From SZUA-442 sp051011415 (lineage in GTDB: Bacteria; Actinomycetota; Acidimicrobiia; Spongiisociales; UBA5794), in assembly GCA_051011415.1 (NCBI GenBank), contig JBPCTY010000060.1, forward strand, positions 36,382 through 100,381: a stretch of 64,000 nt of DNA, in the 5' to 3' direction. The position numbers were made by a program, and so were the translations under genes. The stretch's first letter is position 1, and each line of letters starts with the position of its first letter. Under the pieces are notes generated by a model, which saw only the letters and a program-made list of their open reading frames with translations, was not told the DNA's origin and did not search any database. Below are positions 25,681 to 34,997 of the stretch, one piece after another.

Positions 25681-28188
25681 CTAGCGAAGCGCCTCGCCGA
25701 TGCGACGGGATTCACGGTCTCGCAGCTGTACACGAACCTCCAGCTGCTCAAGCCTCTGGCTCACCGACTTCTCGGCACCAGGCAGCGGCTGCTCTCTGAG
25801 GAAGGCTGCAATGCGGTCTGCGACTTCGGGTTCCGAACGGACCCATACGAAGTCCAACATGCGGTACACGTTGTTGGGTGGCATGACAGCGGTGACCTCG
25901 TCCCAACGACTCGTGATGGCCTCCCACGCACGAGCTCCGTTGTCTCTTTGGGCGATAAGCAGAGCGAACACCCAGAATGAGTCCTGGGATCGGATTTCGC
26001 CGTTGATAACCATCTCAACCATCCGTGCGGGCACCTGTGGATCCGGGACCGAGGCAGCGGCCCGAAGGTACTTCACGGTGAGCTGGGGTGTCGACGCTCC
26101 GGCTGACATTCGAAGGAATCTCTCGAAGTCTCCTATGTCTCCGTGCGATGCGGTGACCGAAAGGGCCGCATCGGCCACCTCTGCATCGACCTCGGCGTCG
26201 GCTGACATCTCGATTGAACGAGCCTGTGCGATTGTCTCACGATCGTCGCCGAGGTTGCCAAGCGCCTTCAGCAAGTGGCCACGAAGCGCACGCGTGCGGT
26301 CTGTGTCTTCAGCACCGACGTCCCATCCCAGCCGATCGGTCTGAGTGCCAACGAGATCCCGGGTGAATGACTGAAGCTTGCTGCGGTCATCGGACGACAC
26401 AACGCGGTCGAGCTCTCCAAGTCCGGCGAGGGCGATGGACCAAACATCCTTCTCGTCTTCGTCCTTCAACATCGAAATGAGCGAAAGGAATGCTGCTGAG
26501 GTCGTTGTTCCCGCAAGCAGGTTCGCATATGCATCCGACACCACAGACAAGCGCTCCAGCGGCGCAAGCTCGGGGAGTGACGCTTCGACCGACGCATAGA
26601 GCTCATTGTCATACGCAACCCGGAAGAACCCCTCTCCCCCGGTGTTGACCAACACGTTCGCACCAACATCCACAGTGACTGGTTCATCCTCGATGAGCAC
26701 CGATTGGGTGCCTTCGTCCGACGAGTAGATGACCGGGACCTTCCACGTCGATTCACCTTCGCCGAGATATCGGAACTGTCGCTGGGACATCGTCATCGTG
26801 TCGTCCCCCGAAGTGACGTCGATCACGGGGAACCCACCTTGAAAGATCCATGAGTTCATGATCTCTCCGACAGGCTCGTTAGACACGGCTTCAAGCGACG
26901 CCCACAGATCTTCGTTGTCGGTGTTGGAAAACGAGTGTGTCTTCAGATAGTGAGATACGCCGGCACGGAACGTGTCCTCACCGAGGTACTGCTCGAGCAT
27001 CCGAAGGACTGACGAGCCCTTCTCATATGTGAGCACGTCAAACATCGCATCCGCCTCTGCAGGCGAAGCCACCGTGAACTCGATCGGCCGCGTTGCCTTG
27101 AGTGCATCGGTCTCCTGGCTGCGGGCCCTGTCAGTCGCGAAGAGCAGCCAGATATCCCATTCAGGACGCCACGCCTCGGTTGCCTTGTTCTCGGCAAAGG
27201 TGGCAAACGCCTCGTTCAGCCAGACACCGTTCCACCACTTCATCGTGACAAGATCGCCAAACCACATGTGGGCGATCTCGTGGGCGATGACGGTACCCAC
27301 ACGAACCATTTCGCTCTGGGTAGCTGTTGCTTTGTCGATCAACAATGCTGTCTCGCGATACGTGATGCACCCGAGGTTCTCCATGGCGCCGAACGAGAAA
27401 TCGGGGATGGCGACCATGTCAAGCTTGTCACCCGGGTACGGCACGTCGTAATACTCAGCGAAGTAGCGCAGCGCATGCTCGCCGGCTTCGATGGCGAAGT
27501 CCGCCATATGCAGCTGCCCGGGCGGGGCGACGATGCGCAGCGGAACCCCATCCACATCGACCGGCTCCGTGAACTCGAATTCCCCGACGACGAAGGCAAC
27601 GAGGTAGGTCGACATCTTCATTGTCCTTGCGAAGACGACCTCGTCCTTGCCTCGGCCGACGGGTGTCCGTGAGACTTCAGATGCATTCGAGATAGCGGCG
27701 AGATCCTCCGGAACGACGAGCGTCACCTCGTAGGTTGCCTTGAGATCGGGCTCGTCCCAACAAGGGAAGGCCCTGCGCGCATCGGTTGACTCGAACTGGG
27801 TCGTGGCGATCACATGCTCGGCGCCCTCATCATCTGTGTAGGTCGACCGGTAGAAACCCCTGAGCAAGTCGTTCAGTTCGCCGGTGAATGCAATGTGGAC
27901 CACGGCACGACCAACGGGCAGCAGGTCAGCGGTCGTCAGGTGCAGCCGTTGGGCCGCTTCATCGAGCGACCATGTCGCATCGAAAAGCGCTCCATCGACA
28001 TCGACAGCAGCTGACACGATCTCCAGATCAACGGCGTTGAGCGAGACCGAGGCTGTCGCCTCCACAACGTCGACGTCGATGGCAACCGACCCGGCAAAAG
28101 CCGCACGGTCCAGATCCGGCTCAAGATGGATCGCATAGTTGCTCGGAATGACGGTTCGCGGCAGTCGATAATCGGCTTCTGTTGGCAT
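25681..28188 (-). CDS. pepN: aminopeptidase N (M1 metallopeptidase)
   Basis: An 835-residue zinc aminopeptidase. The exopeptidase motif is GAMENLG (about residue 270) and the zinc site is VIAHEIAHMWFGDLVT with the third ligand in NEAFATFAE about 18 residues later (around 305-330). The C-terminal helical ERAP1-like domain is present, so the protein is full length for the actinobacterial type. No signal peptide; cytosolic peptide turnover is likely. ATG 28188 follows CAGGAGCGAA. It lies upstream of hutH on the same strand but 64 bases apart. Confidence 0.96.
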   Translation of the reverse strand: MPTEADYRLPRTVIPSNYAIHLEPDLDRAAFAGSVAIDVDVVEATASVSLNAVDLEIVSAAVDVDGALFDATWSLDEAAQRLHLTTADLLPVGRAVVHIAFTGELNDLLRGFYRSTYTDDEGAEHVIATTQFESTDARRAFPCWDEPDLKATYEVTLVVPEDLAAISNASEVSRTPVGRGKDEVVFARTMKMSTYLVAFVVGEFEFTEPVDVDGVPLRIVAPPGQLHMADFAIEAGEHALRYFAEYYDVPYPGDKLDMVAIPDFSFGAMENLGCITYRETALLIDKATATQSEMVRVGTVIAHEIAHMWFGDLVTMKWWNGVWLNEAFATFAENKATEAWRPEWDIWLLFATDRARSQETDALKATRPIEFTVASPAEADAMFDVLTYEKGSSVLRMLEQYLGEDTFRAGVSHYLKTHSFSNTDNEDLWASLEAVSNEPVGEIMNSWIFQGGFPVIDVTSGDDTMTMSQRQFRYLGEGESTWKVPVIYSSDEGTQSVLIEDEPVTVDVGANVLVNTGGEGFFRVAYDNELYASVEASLPELAPLERLSVVSDAYANLLAGTTTSAAFLSLISMLKDEDEKDVWSIALAGLGELDRVVSSDDRSKLQSFTRDLVGTQTDRLGWDVGAEDTDRTRALRGHLLKALGNLGDDRETIAQARSIEMSADAEVDAEVADAALSVTASHGDIGDFERFLRMSAGASTPQLTVKYLRAAASVPDPQVPARMVEMVINGEIRSQDSFWVFALLIAQRDNGARAWEAITSRWDEVTAVMPPNNVYRMLDFVWVRSEPEVADRIAAFLREQPLPGAEKSVSQRLEQLEVRVQLRDRESRRIGEALR

Positions 28189-28309
28189 TTCGCTCCTGAC
28201 GGTTCGACAGGAAAGGTAGGGAGGATGGCCATACAGACTGCAGTTGCCTCATCGGGGCTATCTACGCATCGCTAGCGTTCCCCGCACAAACGAAAGGACC
28301 AAGTACCAG

Positions 28310-28519
28310 ATGTGTCGATCGATTCACCGACTACGGGATGGGGCTGTCGTAGACGACCGTGAGGCCATGGAGGAAGCCGCACGCCAGTATGTCCGGAAGG
28401 TCTCTGGATTCGGGAAGCCTGCTGCGCACAATCGAGAGGCCTTCAACCAAGCCGTCGTCGAAATCACGGATGCGACGGAACGGCTGATGGGGAGACTCGT
28501 CGTGCGTGGCGCACGCTGA
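28310..28519 (+). CDS. DUF2277 family small protein
   Basis: A 69-residue protein of the DUF2277 family: it opens with MCRSIHRLR and has EAARQYVRKVSGFGKPAAHN followed by EAFNQAVVEIT, the conserved pattern of this small uncharacterised family. ATG 28310 is chosen because MCRSI is the family start and GAAAGGA lies upstream; the frame extends 66 bases further up without support. Function unknown. It stands alone on the plus strand between two long minus-strand operons, convergent with the ccm operon. Confidence 0.82.
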   Translation: MCRSIHRLRDGAVVDDREAMEEAARQYVRKVSGFGKPAAHNREAFNQAVVEITDATERLMGRLVVRGAR

Positions 28520-28524
28520 GCTCG

Positions 28525-29157
28525 CTAGCGATTCTCGATTTCGCCAGTCGAAATCTCGCCAATGGTCTCGCCAAGAATGATCTGATCGAGCGTTCGTGAC
28601 AGCAGGGCGTAGCTGACGGGGCCAGACACCTTTCCGACGACAATTCCGCTCCGGTCAACGAAGAAGGTTTCGGGTAGACCGAGCACACCCCACTCGAAAG
28701 CAGTCGCTGACCCTTCATCGAGCGCATACACGGTTGCGTCACTGACACCGAGTTCTGCAAGGAAGCCGTCCGCGTTGGAAGCCGAGTCCTGATAGTTGAC
28801 TGCGATAAAGGTGGTACCGAGTTCCGAGTAATCCTCCGCACCAGCAACGAGTGCCGCATGCTCTTGACGGCAGGCCAAACACCACGACGCCCAGAAGTTC
28901 ACCACCACAATGTCACCTGCATGGTCGGCAACACTCACCGTGCCGTCTTCGTATTGCAGCGCCATCTCGCCTGTCGGAGCGGCTTCACCGATGAGCGGCG
29001 ACGATGAGAGCGTCGGGTCTGATCCGAAACGGCTGGCAAAGACGATTCCGACGAGGATGAAGATCGCAGCACCTGCGATCGCTACCCAGGCCATCCTTGC
29101 GCCTCTGGCTTGCGGCTCGGCGCCAGGTCCATGCTGCTCGCTGTCCGCTGCCATCAC
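28525..29157 (-). CDS. ccmG: CcmG/ResA-like membrane-anchored thioredoxin
   Basis: A 210-residue protein with a single N-terminal membrane helix (VAIAGAAIFILVGIVFAS, about 25-42) and an extracytoplasmic thioredoxin domain of the TlpA/CcmG type. The redox motif is WASWCLACRQEH, i.e. Cys-Leu-Ala-Cys. It would reduce apocytochrome or CcmH disulfides before haem attachment. It is the last gene of the ccm operon and overlaps its neighbour by four bases, which favours CcmG over a general TlpA. Confidence 0.85.
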   Translation of the reverse strand: MMAADSEQHGPGAEPQARGARMAWVAIAGAAIFILVGIVFASRFGSDPTLSSSPLIGEAAPTGEMALQYEDGTVSVADHAGDIVVVNFWASWCLACRQEHAALVAGAEDYSELGTTFIAVNYQDSASNADGFLAELGVSDATVYALDEGSATAFEWGVLGLPETFFVDRSGIVVGKVSGPVSYALLSRTLDQIILGETIGEISTGEIENR

Positions 29158-29924
29158 TGGCTCTCAATCTGTGCGAGCAGAGCCACCACGCCATCTCGAA
29201 TCTCATCAGGAAGATCCGGTTCTCGTGCGAGAGCAAGGAGCAAGGGGACTGCTTCCGATGGGCGATCGAGAGTTACGAGGACGTTTGCGATGAACCATTG
29301 CGCAGGGAGGTAGTCGGGCTGGCGTTCGAGGGCTCTTTCGAGATAACCGAGCGCTACGTCTGGTCTTCCGGACAGGTAGGTCATCCAACCGACGTTTGCG
29401 AGTGCTTCCGGATGTCGTTCACGATCCGGTATCTCGAAGTAGTGATCGAGCGCCTTGTCGAATTCGCCTTCCTCGAAGTATCGGCGCGCAAGTGCAAGGC
29501 GCATCCCGATGACGTCGGGGTTCTGGGCGACGACCTCTTCCATCTGCTCATTCGAAATCTCAGACAGATCGACATCGCTGCCGTCGTCGAGCGCCTCACT
29601 CGCCACACCCTCTGCGCCTTGCGTCGTGCCGTCCTCGAGCGAAACAACAGCGAGAACACCGATCGCAACGATGGCTACCCCAACGAGGACTGCACCAAGC
29701 AATGCCCTGGTCGAGATTCTCGTCGAGACAACCAGTGAAGAGGCTGAGTCGGATTCTGGAGGTGTGGCTTCGGTTGATTCAAGGGCTGCCAGCTCGCCCT
29801 CATACCGGCTGCGCAGATTCGCGGCGGTGTCGGAATCGAGATCCCCGGCGTCGACCTGGACCTGAAGATCGGCAAGCTCTTCTTTGAGTAGGGCGATCTG
29901 ATCAGCTGCACCGGACGTACTCAT
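29154..29924 (-). CDS. CcmI/CycH-like TPR protein of cytochrome c maturation
   Basis: A 256-residue membrane protein. Residues 1-45 form a coiled coil (QIALLKEELADLQVQVDAG), a membrane helix follows (ALLGAVLVGVAIVAIGVLAV, about 72-92), and the C-terminal half is TPR-like (GMRLALARRYFEEGEFDKAL, EALANVGWMTYLSGRPDVAL, YLPAQWFIANVLVTL). CcmI/CycH proteins hold apocytochrome for the haem lyase. ATG 29924 overlaps the ccmH stop by four bases; the frame continues upstream only within ccmH. Assignment rests on place and domain layout. Confidence 0.8.
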   Translation of the reverse strand: MSTSGAADQIALLKEELADLQVQVDAGDLDSDTAANLRSRYEGELAALESTEATPPESDSASSLVVSTRISTRALLGAVLVGVAIVAIGVLAVVSLEDGTTQGAEGVASEALDDGSDVDLSEISNEQMEEVVAQNPDVIGMRLALARRYFEEGEFDKALDHYFEIPDRERHPEALANVGWMTYLSGRPDVALGYLERALERQPDYLPAQWFIANVLVTLDRPSEAVPLLLALAREPDLPDEIRDGVVALLAQIESQ

Positions 29925-30340
29925 GCGTCCGCTCCATCGCGTGTTCGAGAGCTTCGTCGCATCGACCCAAGCACGACAGCGCCGCCGATCAAGACCCCAA
30001 CGGGAACGGCCCACAGAGCTGCGGACCAGCGCAGCCTTCCCGAATCAAGCACGTAGCTCTCTCCGAAGTTCTCTGCGAACTCGTCGAGAATCTCATCGTC
30101 CGTGTAGCCATCGGCAACGAGGTCGGCAATCAGGATCCGGTAGTCGCCCGCGACACCAGAAGCCGAATCAGCAAGCGACTCACCGTTGCAAAATGGGCAC
30201 TTGATCTGACCGGACAGCGAAGCGACCCGTTCTTCAGCAGTGGGCTCTGATCTGTCGCCCGAGGCCAAACCAGCCACGATCACGACAAGCGCGACGGCAC
30301 CGAGGACGATCGCGATGATGTTCTTTGTCTTCTCAGGCAT
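29921..30340 (-). CDS. ccmH: CcmH/CycL thiol-disulfide protein
   Basis: A 139-residue protein with N-terminal membrane helix (IIAIVLGAVALVVIVAGLA), the redox pair in IKCPFCNGESLADS (Cys-Pro-Phe-Cys), the helical stretch LIADLVADGYTDDEILDEF and ENFGESYVL, then a C-terminal membrane helix. These are the CcmH N-terminal domain features; the usual motif is LRCxxCQ, here KCPFCN. It reduces or holds apocytochrome c Cys residues together with CcmG. ATG 30340 overlaps the ccmF end by eight bases. Confidence 0.88.
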   Translation of the reverse strand: MPEKTKNIIAIVLGAVALVVIVAGLASGDRSEPTAEERVASLSGQIKCPFCNGESLADSASGVAGDYRILIADLVADGYTDDEILDEFAENFGESYVLDSGRLRWSAALWAVPVGVLIGGAVVLGSMRRSSRTRDGADA

Positions 30341-32366
30341 CAGTATCCGCCGTACCAACGTTGTCCGCTTTGTTCTTTGACGCTGGTGGACCCCTGAGGG
30401 GTTTCCGCAAAGCGGCAAGTACACCACCGGCTACGACGACGAATCCACCGAACCAGAGCAGCCACTGCAGCGGGAAGACAAACACGTTGAGATCGACCTC
30501 TTCAGCGTTCCCCCCTGCGATCCCGATGTACACGTCGTCGATAACACCCGTCCAGACATCCGGCGTTCCAATTGGCTGTGGCACTCCGCGGTAGGTGTGC
30601 AGTCTTGGCTCAAGAACTGCCTTGGTCGAGGAGCATGACTCGTCGAGCACGGCGACCCTCACGCCGACCACCTCACGGTTGGCTTCCGATCGTGAGAATG
30701 GCTCGACGTATGAAATGCAATGTCCTGCCACGACCGCCGACTCCCCCGGCGCCAATGTGACTACGTCACGGACAGCGAGTCCGTTCGAGGTAGCAAGGCT
30801 GACCGCAACGAGCGCAATTCCGATGTGTGCGAGTTGACCACCCCAATAGCCAGCATCGTTCCGAACGACCTTCGCTGCGGCACGGTCGAACCGCTCCGGG
30901 CGTGCTCCGACGACCGCTGCGAAACGAAACCCAATCGCCGAGACGACGAAGGCCGCAAGAGCGATCGTCAACACAACCGCCCACGACGACACACCGAACA
31001 GCACGGCAGCAGCGCCGCTACCAAGACCGACGATGACGGGCCATCGCAGTCGCTGCCACATGACGTGTGCAGTGGCAACGCGCCAAGGAGCGACCGATCC
31101 GAGACCTATCAGGAGCAACAGCATCAGCGCAAGCGGAACCGCTGCACGATCGAAGAAGGACCGGCCGACCGACACCTCCGATCCTGACGTTGCCTGCACG
31201 ATGAGGGGATACATCGTGCCAAAGAGCACCGCGATCGTGAACACCGTGAGCACAAGGTTGTTGAACAGGATGTAGCCCTCTCGCGACGACAACGAGTCGA
31301 GGCGGGGAACCTGTGCGATGTCCTTCGCCCGCCACACGAACAGGCCGAGCGAGCCAACGACGACGATCGCAAGGAAGATCAAGAGCGCAGGCCCCACCGC
31401 GGATTGGGTGAAGGCGTGAACCGACGCGATGACGCCAGATCTGGTCAGGAAGGTGCCGAAGATCGTCAGCGAGAATGTGGCGATGACGAGGATGAAGTTC
31501 CATGCCTGAAGCATGCCTCGCTTTCGCTGAACGATTGCTGAGTGGATGAAGGCAGTTGCGGTCAGCCACGGCAGGAAGGCCGCGTTCTCGACTGGATCCC
31601 AGGCCCAGTACCCACCCCACCCGAGGACTTCGTAGCTCCACCAGCCCCCGAGCACGATTCCCGCAGTGAGAAAGATCCACGCGATCAGGGTCCAACGGTG
31701 GGTGCGGTCAAGCCAGGACCGCCCCACATCACCTCGTATGAGCGCTGCGATTGCAAAGGCGAAGGGAACTGTGAGCCCGACGTATCCGAAGTACAGGAGC
31801 GGAGGATGCACCGCCATCAGGATGTGGTTCTGGAGCAGCGGGTTCGGGCCCCTCCCGTCGGAAGGCGAAGATACATCTGCAAGCGGCCACCAGGACGATG
31901 AGGCACAGGCATTCCCGATCGCCTCGGTACACACCGCAAACGGATTGCCACCGGTTGCCATCAGACCGAACCAGAAGATTGCCACTGCACCCATGACACC
32001 GAGCGCCGCAGTACCGAGGTGGTCTGTGTCGGCCAGCGTCCTCCACACCAGAAACACGAATACTGCAAGAACGACGCCCCACAGCACGATGGAGCCTTCG
32101 AGGGCTGCCCAGCCTGCGGCCAGCAGAAATATGAACGGTGTGGCTGTCGCAGTGTTGTTGGCAACGTATGCGATCGAGAAGTCATGGCTGAGAATCGCTA
32201 CTTCGAGCAGGAGGAAGGCTGCGACGGCCGAACCGAGAAGGATGAGTACTGGAATCTTGAGAGCGGACTTTGCACCAACGGAGTAGGTACGAACCGCTTG
32301 GATGACGACAGCGAATGATGCTGCAAGAGCGGTAACCACCGCTGCGTTTCCGAGGACGGCGATCAC
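30333..32366 (-). CDS. ccmF: CcmF haem lyase subunit
   Basis: A 677-residue protein with about 15 membrane segments. The haem-handling WWD motif is WGGYWAWDPVENAAFLPW (about residues 237-254), flanked by membrane helices, and ALEGSIVLWGVVLAVFVF is also typical. CcmF is the core of the System I cytochrome c synthetase that joins haem from CcmE to CxxCH motifs on the outer side of the membrane. Full length. It overlaps ccmE by four bases and ccmH by eight. Confidence 0.95.
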   Translation of the reverse strand: MIAVLGNAAVVTALAASFAVVIQAVRTYSVGAKSALKIPVLILLGSAVAAFLLLEVAILSHDFSIAYVANNTATATPFIFLLAAGWAALEGSIVLWGVVLAVFVFLVWRTLADTDHLGTAALGVMGAVAIFWFGLMATGGNPFAVCTEAIGNACASSSWWPLADVSSPSDGRGPNPLLQNHILMAVHPPLLYFGYVGLTVPFAFAIAALIRGDVGRSWLDRTHRWTLIAWIFLTAGIVLGGWWSYEVLGWGGYWAWDPVENAAFLPWLTATAFIHSAIVQRKRGMLQAWNFILVIATFSLTIFGTFLTRSGVIASVHAFTQSAVGPALLIFLAIVVVGSLGLFVWRAKDIAQVPRLDSLSSREGYILFNNLVLTVFTIAVLFGTMYPLIVQATSGSEVSVGRSFFDRAAVPLALMLLLLIGLGSVAPWRVATAHVMWQRLRWPVIVGLGSGAAAVLFGVSSWAVVLTIALAAFVVSAIGFRFAAVVGARPERFDRAAAKVVRNDAGYWGGQLAHIGIALVAVSLATSNGLAVRDVVTLAPGESAVVAGHCISYVEPFSRSEANREVVGVRVAVLDESCSSTKAVLEPRLHTYRGVPQPIGTPDVWTGVIDDVYIGIAGGNAEEVDLNVFVFPLQWLLWFGGFVVVAGGVLAALRKPLRGPPASKNKADNVGTADTDA

Positions 32367-32773
32367 GCTTCGGGGCAGGCGTGGTCTGTCTCGTCGTAGT
32401 CCTCGTAATCAGTTCGGTACTGCTCGTCGTGCTTCACGAGCATCGTGTCTGAAGAGAAGATGGATCCGTCCCACTCGCCCTCGACGACCACGCCGATGCC
32501 TTCTGCAAACAGCTGCGGGGGTGTGCCTGTATGTGCGACGGCGACAAACGTCTCGCAATCCTCGACATCGAACGTCACGACACCGTCGCCGTCGACGACC
32601 GATCCGGGAACGACTCGTCCACCGAGCCTGATGCGTTCATCGCTTCCTTCCTCTGCGACAAGCTCAGTCGGCGTATGGAAATAGACAAGCGCGCTACTCA
32701 AGTTGACCATCAGAACGACAAGTGCAACGACGATGACCAGCGCGGGGATCACAAACTTGGCGTACCGTTTCAT
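32363..32773 (-). CDS. ccmE: CcmE haem chaperone
   Basis: A 136-residue protein: one N-terminal membrane helix (FVIPALVIVVALVVLMVNL), an OB-fold (RIRLGGRVVPGSV, VEGEWDGSIFSSDTMLVKH) and the haem-binding motif KHDEQY, where the His is covalently attached to haem in the classical family. The tail is short and acidic (DYEDYDETDHACPEA). CcmE receives haem exported by CcmC and passes it to CcmF. Start overlaps the ccmD stop by four bases. Confidence 0.92.
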   Translation of the reverse strand: MKRYAKFVIPALVIVVALVVLMVNLSSALVYFHTPTELVAEEGSDERIRLGGRVVPGSVVDGDGVVTFDVEDCETFVAVAHTGTPPQLFAEGIGVVVEGEWDGSIFSSDTMLVKHDEQYRTDYEDYDETDHACPEA

Positions 32774-32901
32774 GCGTCCTCTTCAAGCACGCTCTTGGCA
32801 CGGGTGATCCGGATTGCGATTGATGCAACGTACGCAACAAGGACCGTGTAGGTGAAGCCGTAGGCAAGCAGTACCCAGTTCCATTCGGTTGCGGTATCCA
32901 T
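32770..32901 (-). CDS. ccmD: CcmD-like small membrane protein
   Basis: A 43-residue protein read directly from the minus strand between ccmC and ccmE. It starts MDTATEWNWVLLAYGFTYTV and has one membrane helix (about 9-30) followed by a basic cytosolic tail (IRITRAKSVLEEDA). Size, topology, aromatic N-terminus and place fit CcmD, which helps release holo-CcmE from the CcmABC complex. Start is in TGATG with the ccmC stop; the end overlaps the ccmE start by four bases (ATGA). It is short enough to be missed by length-filtered gene calling. Confidence 0.82.
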   Translation of the reverse strand: MDTATEWNWVLLAYGFTYTVLVAYVASIAIRITRAKSVLEEDA

Positions 32902-33635
32902 CAGCCACCCCCTTCAACGTTCGGCGTGGTCACAGCCTCACCAGCCAACGGAGCATCATCGCCGTAGGTGCGTTCGGTGATTGCGTCTTCGAGTCGGCCG
33001 AGTTCGATGCGCTTGAACATCATTGCGACGTACATCGCGGTGAACGCAACAACGGCAATCAACAGAGTGACGACGATCTCGGTATCCATGTCGATCGGTT
33101 CGGGCTTCAGGATTGAAGGTGGTTGATGGAGAGTGCGCCACCATGTCACTGAGAAGTGCACCAGCGGAACCTGGACGACTGCGATGACACCAAGGATCGC
33201 TGAGCGCTTCGCTCGTGATTCGAGATCGTTCGTCGTTCGTCTGAGTGCGAGGTACCCGATATAGACGAAGAACATGATTGCGGTGAGGGTGAGTCGTGCA
33301 TCCCACGTCCACCACACCCCCCACGTCGGTTTCGCCCAGATCATGCCAAGGCCGAGTGCCATCCCGGTGAACACGACGCCAATCTCAGCCGATGCGTGGG
33401 CACGCCTGTCCCATGCGAGGTCCTTCTTCCAGAGGTACATCGCAGAAGCAAGCATCGTGACGATGAACGCCAAGTAGGCCAACCACGCGGCCGGCACATG
33501 GACGTAGAGAATTCGCGACAACTCACCTTGACGGGCGTCCGGACCGACCGTCATCGAAGCGACGAACGTGACCAGTCCAGCAATTGCCATGACGATCCAT
33601 GGCCAGGTCGTTGTGGAGTGTTCCCGGGATGTCAT
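32901..33635 (-). CDS. ccmC: CcmC haem-handling membrane protein
   Basis: A 244-residue protein with six membrane segments and the WWD motif WGVWWTWDARLT (about residues 108-119), with LYVHVPAAWLAYLAF carrying a conserved His. CcmC presents haem to CcmE. Full length. It lies between ccmB (four-base overlap) and ccmD (one-base overlap). Confidence 0.93.
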   Translation of the reverse strand: MTSREHSTTTWPWIVMAIAGLVTFVASMTVGPDARQGELSRILYVHVPAAWLAYLAFIVTMLASAMYLWKKDLAWDRRAHASAEIGVVFTGMALGLGMIWAKPTWGVWWTWDARLTLTAIMFFVYIGYLALRRTTNDLESRAKRSAILGVIAVVQVPLVHFSVTWWRTLHQPPSILKPEPIDMDTEIVVTLLIAVVAFTAMYVAMMFKRIELGRLEDAITERTYGDDAPLAGEAVTTPNVEGGG

Positions 33636-34300
33636 CCGGTCTCCTGCAGGGGTCGGGCTGAGAGCACTCCCGCAACCGCCAGTAGTAGCACTGTGACGAC
33701 CATCAGGAGTACCCAGCTAAGGCTACTGCGACCAAGCCGTAAGGCTTCCAGCGCCTGGGTTGCGCCGATCAGGAGAGGGATCGAGAGCGGAGCGACCAAC
33801 AGGGGAACAAGCGCAGCAGCGTTTCCACCAGTTGAAGCGATTCCAGCGGCGAGGGTTCCCAGCAGCGCCAACCCTGCTCCAACGATGACGAAGGTCACAG
33901 GCAACTGCCAAAGTCCAGCGACCTCGACGTCATACAGAAGGACGGCAACAACGCCGAGCACTGCCTGGAACACCAGCAGGTAGAGGAAGCTCGCACCAGC
34001 CCTGCCAACGAACACCGCTGCAGGATCCAACCCGGACAACGCAACCTGATCTCGCTGCGACTGGGTCTCGCTCGATGTCTGACGGATCGCGATGAGCACC
34101 CCGAAGAGCATGACCACGACCCAGTACAGCCCCGCACCGATGCGTTGGAGCGTCGGGACATCCGTGCCGATCGCGATCGGGATCAAAAGCAGTGCGATGG
34201 CCCCGAAAGGCAGAGTGATCCAGATCACCTCGCCAGCCCGTCGTTCTCGAAGCAGATCGCGACGCATCACCGACGACGCTTGGTGCCAGAAGCCGGTCAT
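33632..34300 (-). CDS. ccmB: CcmB, membrane subunit of the CcmAB transporter
   Basis: A 222-residue membrane protein with about six hydrophobic segments. The N-terminus RRDLLRERRAGEVIWITLPFG and the middle DQVALSGLDPAAVFVGRAG are characteristic of CcmB. With CcmA it forms an ABC complex that frees holo-CcmE. Both ends overlap neighbouring ccm genes by four bases. Confidence 0.92.
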   Translation of the reverse strand: MTGFWHQASSVMRRDLLRERRAGEVIWITLPFGAIALLLIPIAIGTDVPTLQRIGAGLYWVVVMLFGVLIAIRQTSSETQSQRDQVALSGLDPAAVFVGRAGASFLYLLVFQAVLGVVAVLLYDVEVAGLWQLPVTFVIVGAGLALLGTLAAGIASTGGNAAALVPLLVAPLSIPLLIGATQALEALRLGRSSLSWVLLMVVTVLLLAVAGVLSARPLQETG

Positions 34301-34938
34301 ACGAGATTCCCTCCGGCGACCTCGAAGGTACGGTCGGCAACGTTGAGCACTCGCTCCTTGTCATGCGAAACCAAGACTGCTGCGCCACCCTGCGATGCTG
34401 TTCGTTGGACGAGAGAGTCGACCAGATCGATGGCATCGGCGTCGAGGGCAGAGTGTGGCTCGTCCAGCAGAAGGAGATCCGGTCTGGTCATCAGGACGCG
34501 GGCAAACTCCGCCCGACGCTGCATGCCGTGACTGCATTGATCTGCAAGCCGCCGCGAGGCTCCTTCAAGACCGACAGCAGCAAGGCTCTTCTCGACGACG
34601 GCGTCGTCGAGGCCACGAGCTCGGGCCATGAACGACAGGTTTTCGGAGAGGGTTAGTTCGCCGTAGAGCCCGGGGACGTGTCCCACATATCCGATGTTCT
34701 GCCGAACGTCGTATCGCTCTTGGCTCGATAGCTGTGCTCCGAGGACAGACCCTGAGCCGGCGGAGGGCCGAATCAGCGTTGCGAGCAACCTGAGAAGTGT
34801 CGTCTTTCCGGCGCCGTTCGAGCCGAAGACGCCGACGATCTCGCCAGGTTCAACCCGTAGGTCAACGGTGCGGAGAATCTGGAGCGAGCCGGCACGAACG
34901 GAAACCCCGTCGAGGACTACAAGAGATGGTGTGGACAC
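34297..34938 (-). CDS. ccmA: CcmA, ATPase of the CcmAB transporter
   Basis: A 213-residue ABC ATPase. Walker A is GSNGAGKTTLL (about residues 38-48), the signature region is QCSHGMQRRAEFARVL (in place of LSGGQ, as is common in CcmA), Walker B is LLLLDEPHSALD and the switch His is in VLVSHDKE. It energises release of haem-loaded CcmE. It is the first gene of the ccm operon; 59 bases separate it from the thioredoxin gene upstream. Confidence 0.93.
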   Translation of the reverse strand: MSTPSLVVLDGVSVRAGSLQILRTVDLRVEPGEIVGVFGSNGAGKTTLLRLLATLIRPSAGSGSVLGAQLSSQERYDVRQNIGYVGHVPGLYGELTLSENLSFMARARGLDDAVVEKSLAAVGLEGASRRLADQCSHGMQRRAEFARVLMTRPDLLLLDEPHSALDADAIDLVDSLVQRTASQGGAAVLVSHDKERVLNVADRTFEVAGGNLV

Positions 34939-34997
34939 GTTGTGAGTCTACGAGGGCTCACATCTTGGCATGGCCCTTGGAACAGCCGATCAACGCC

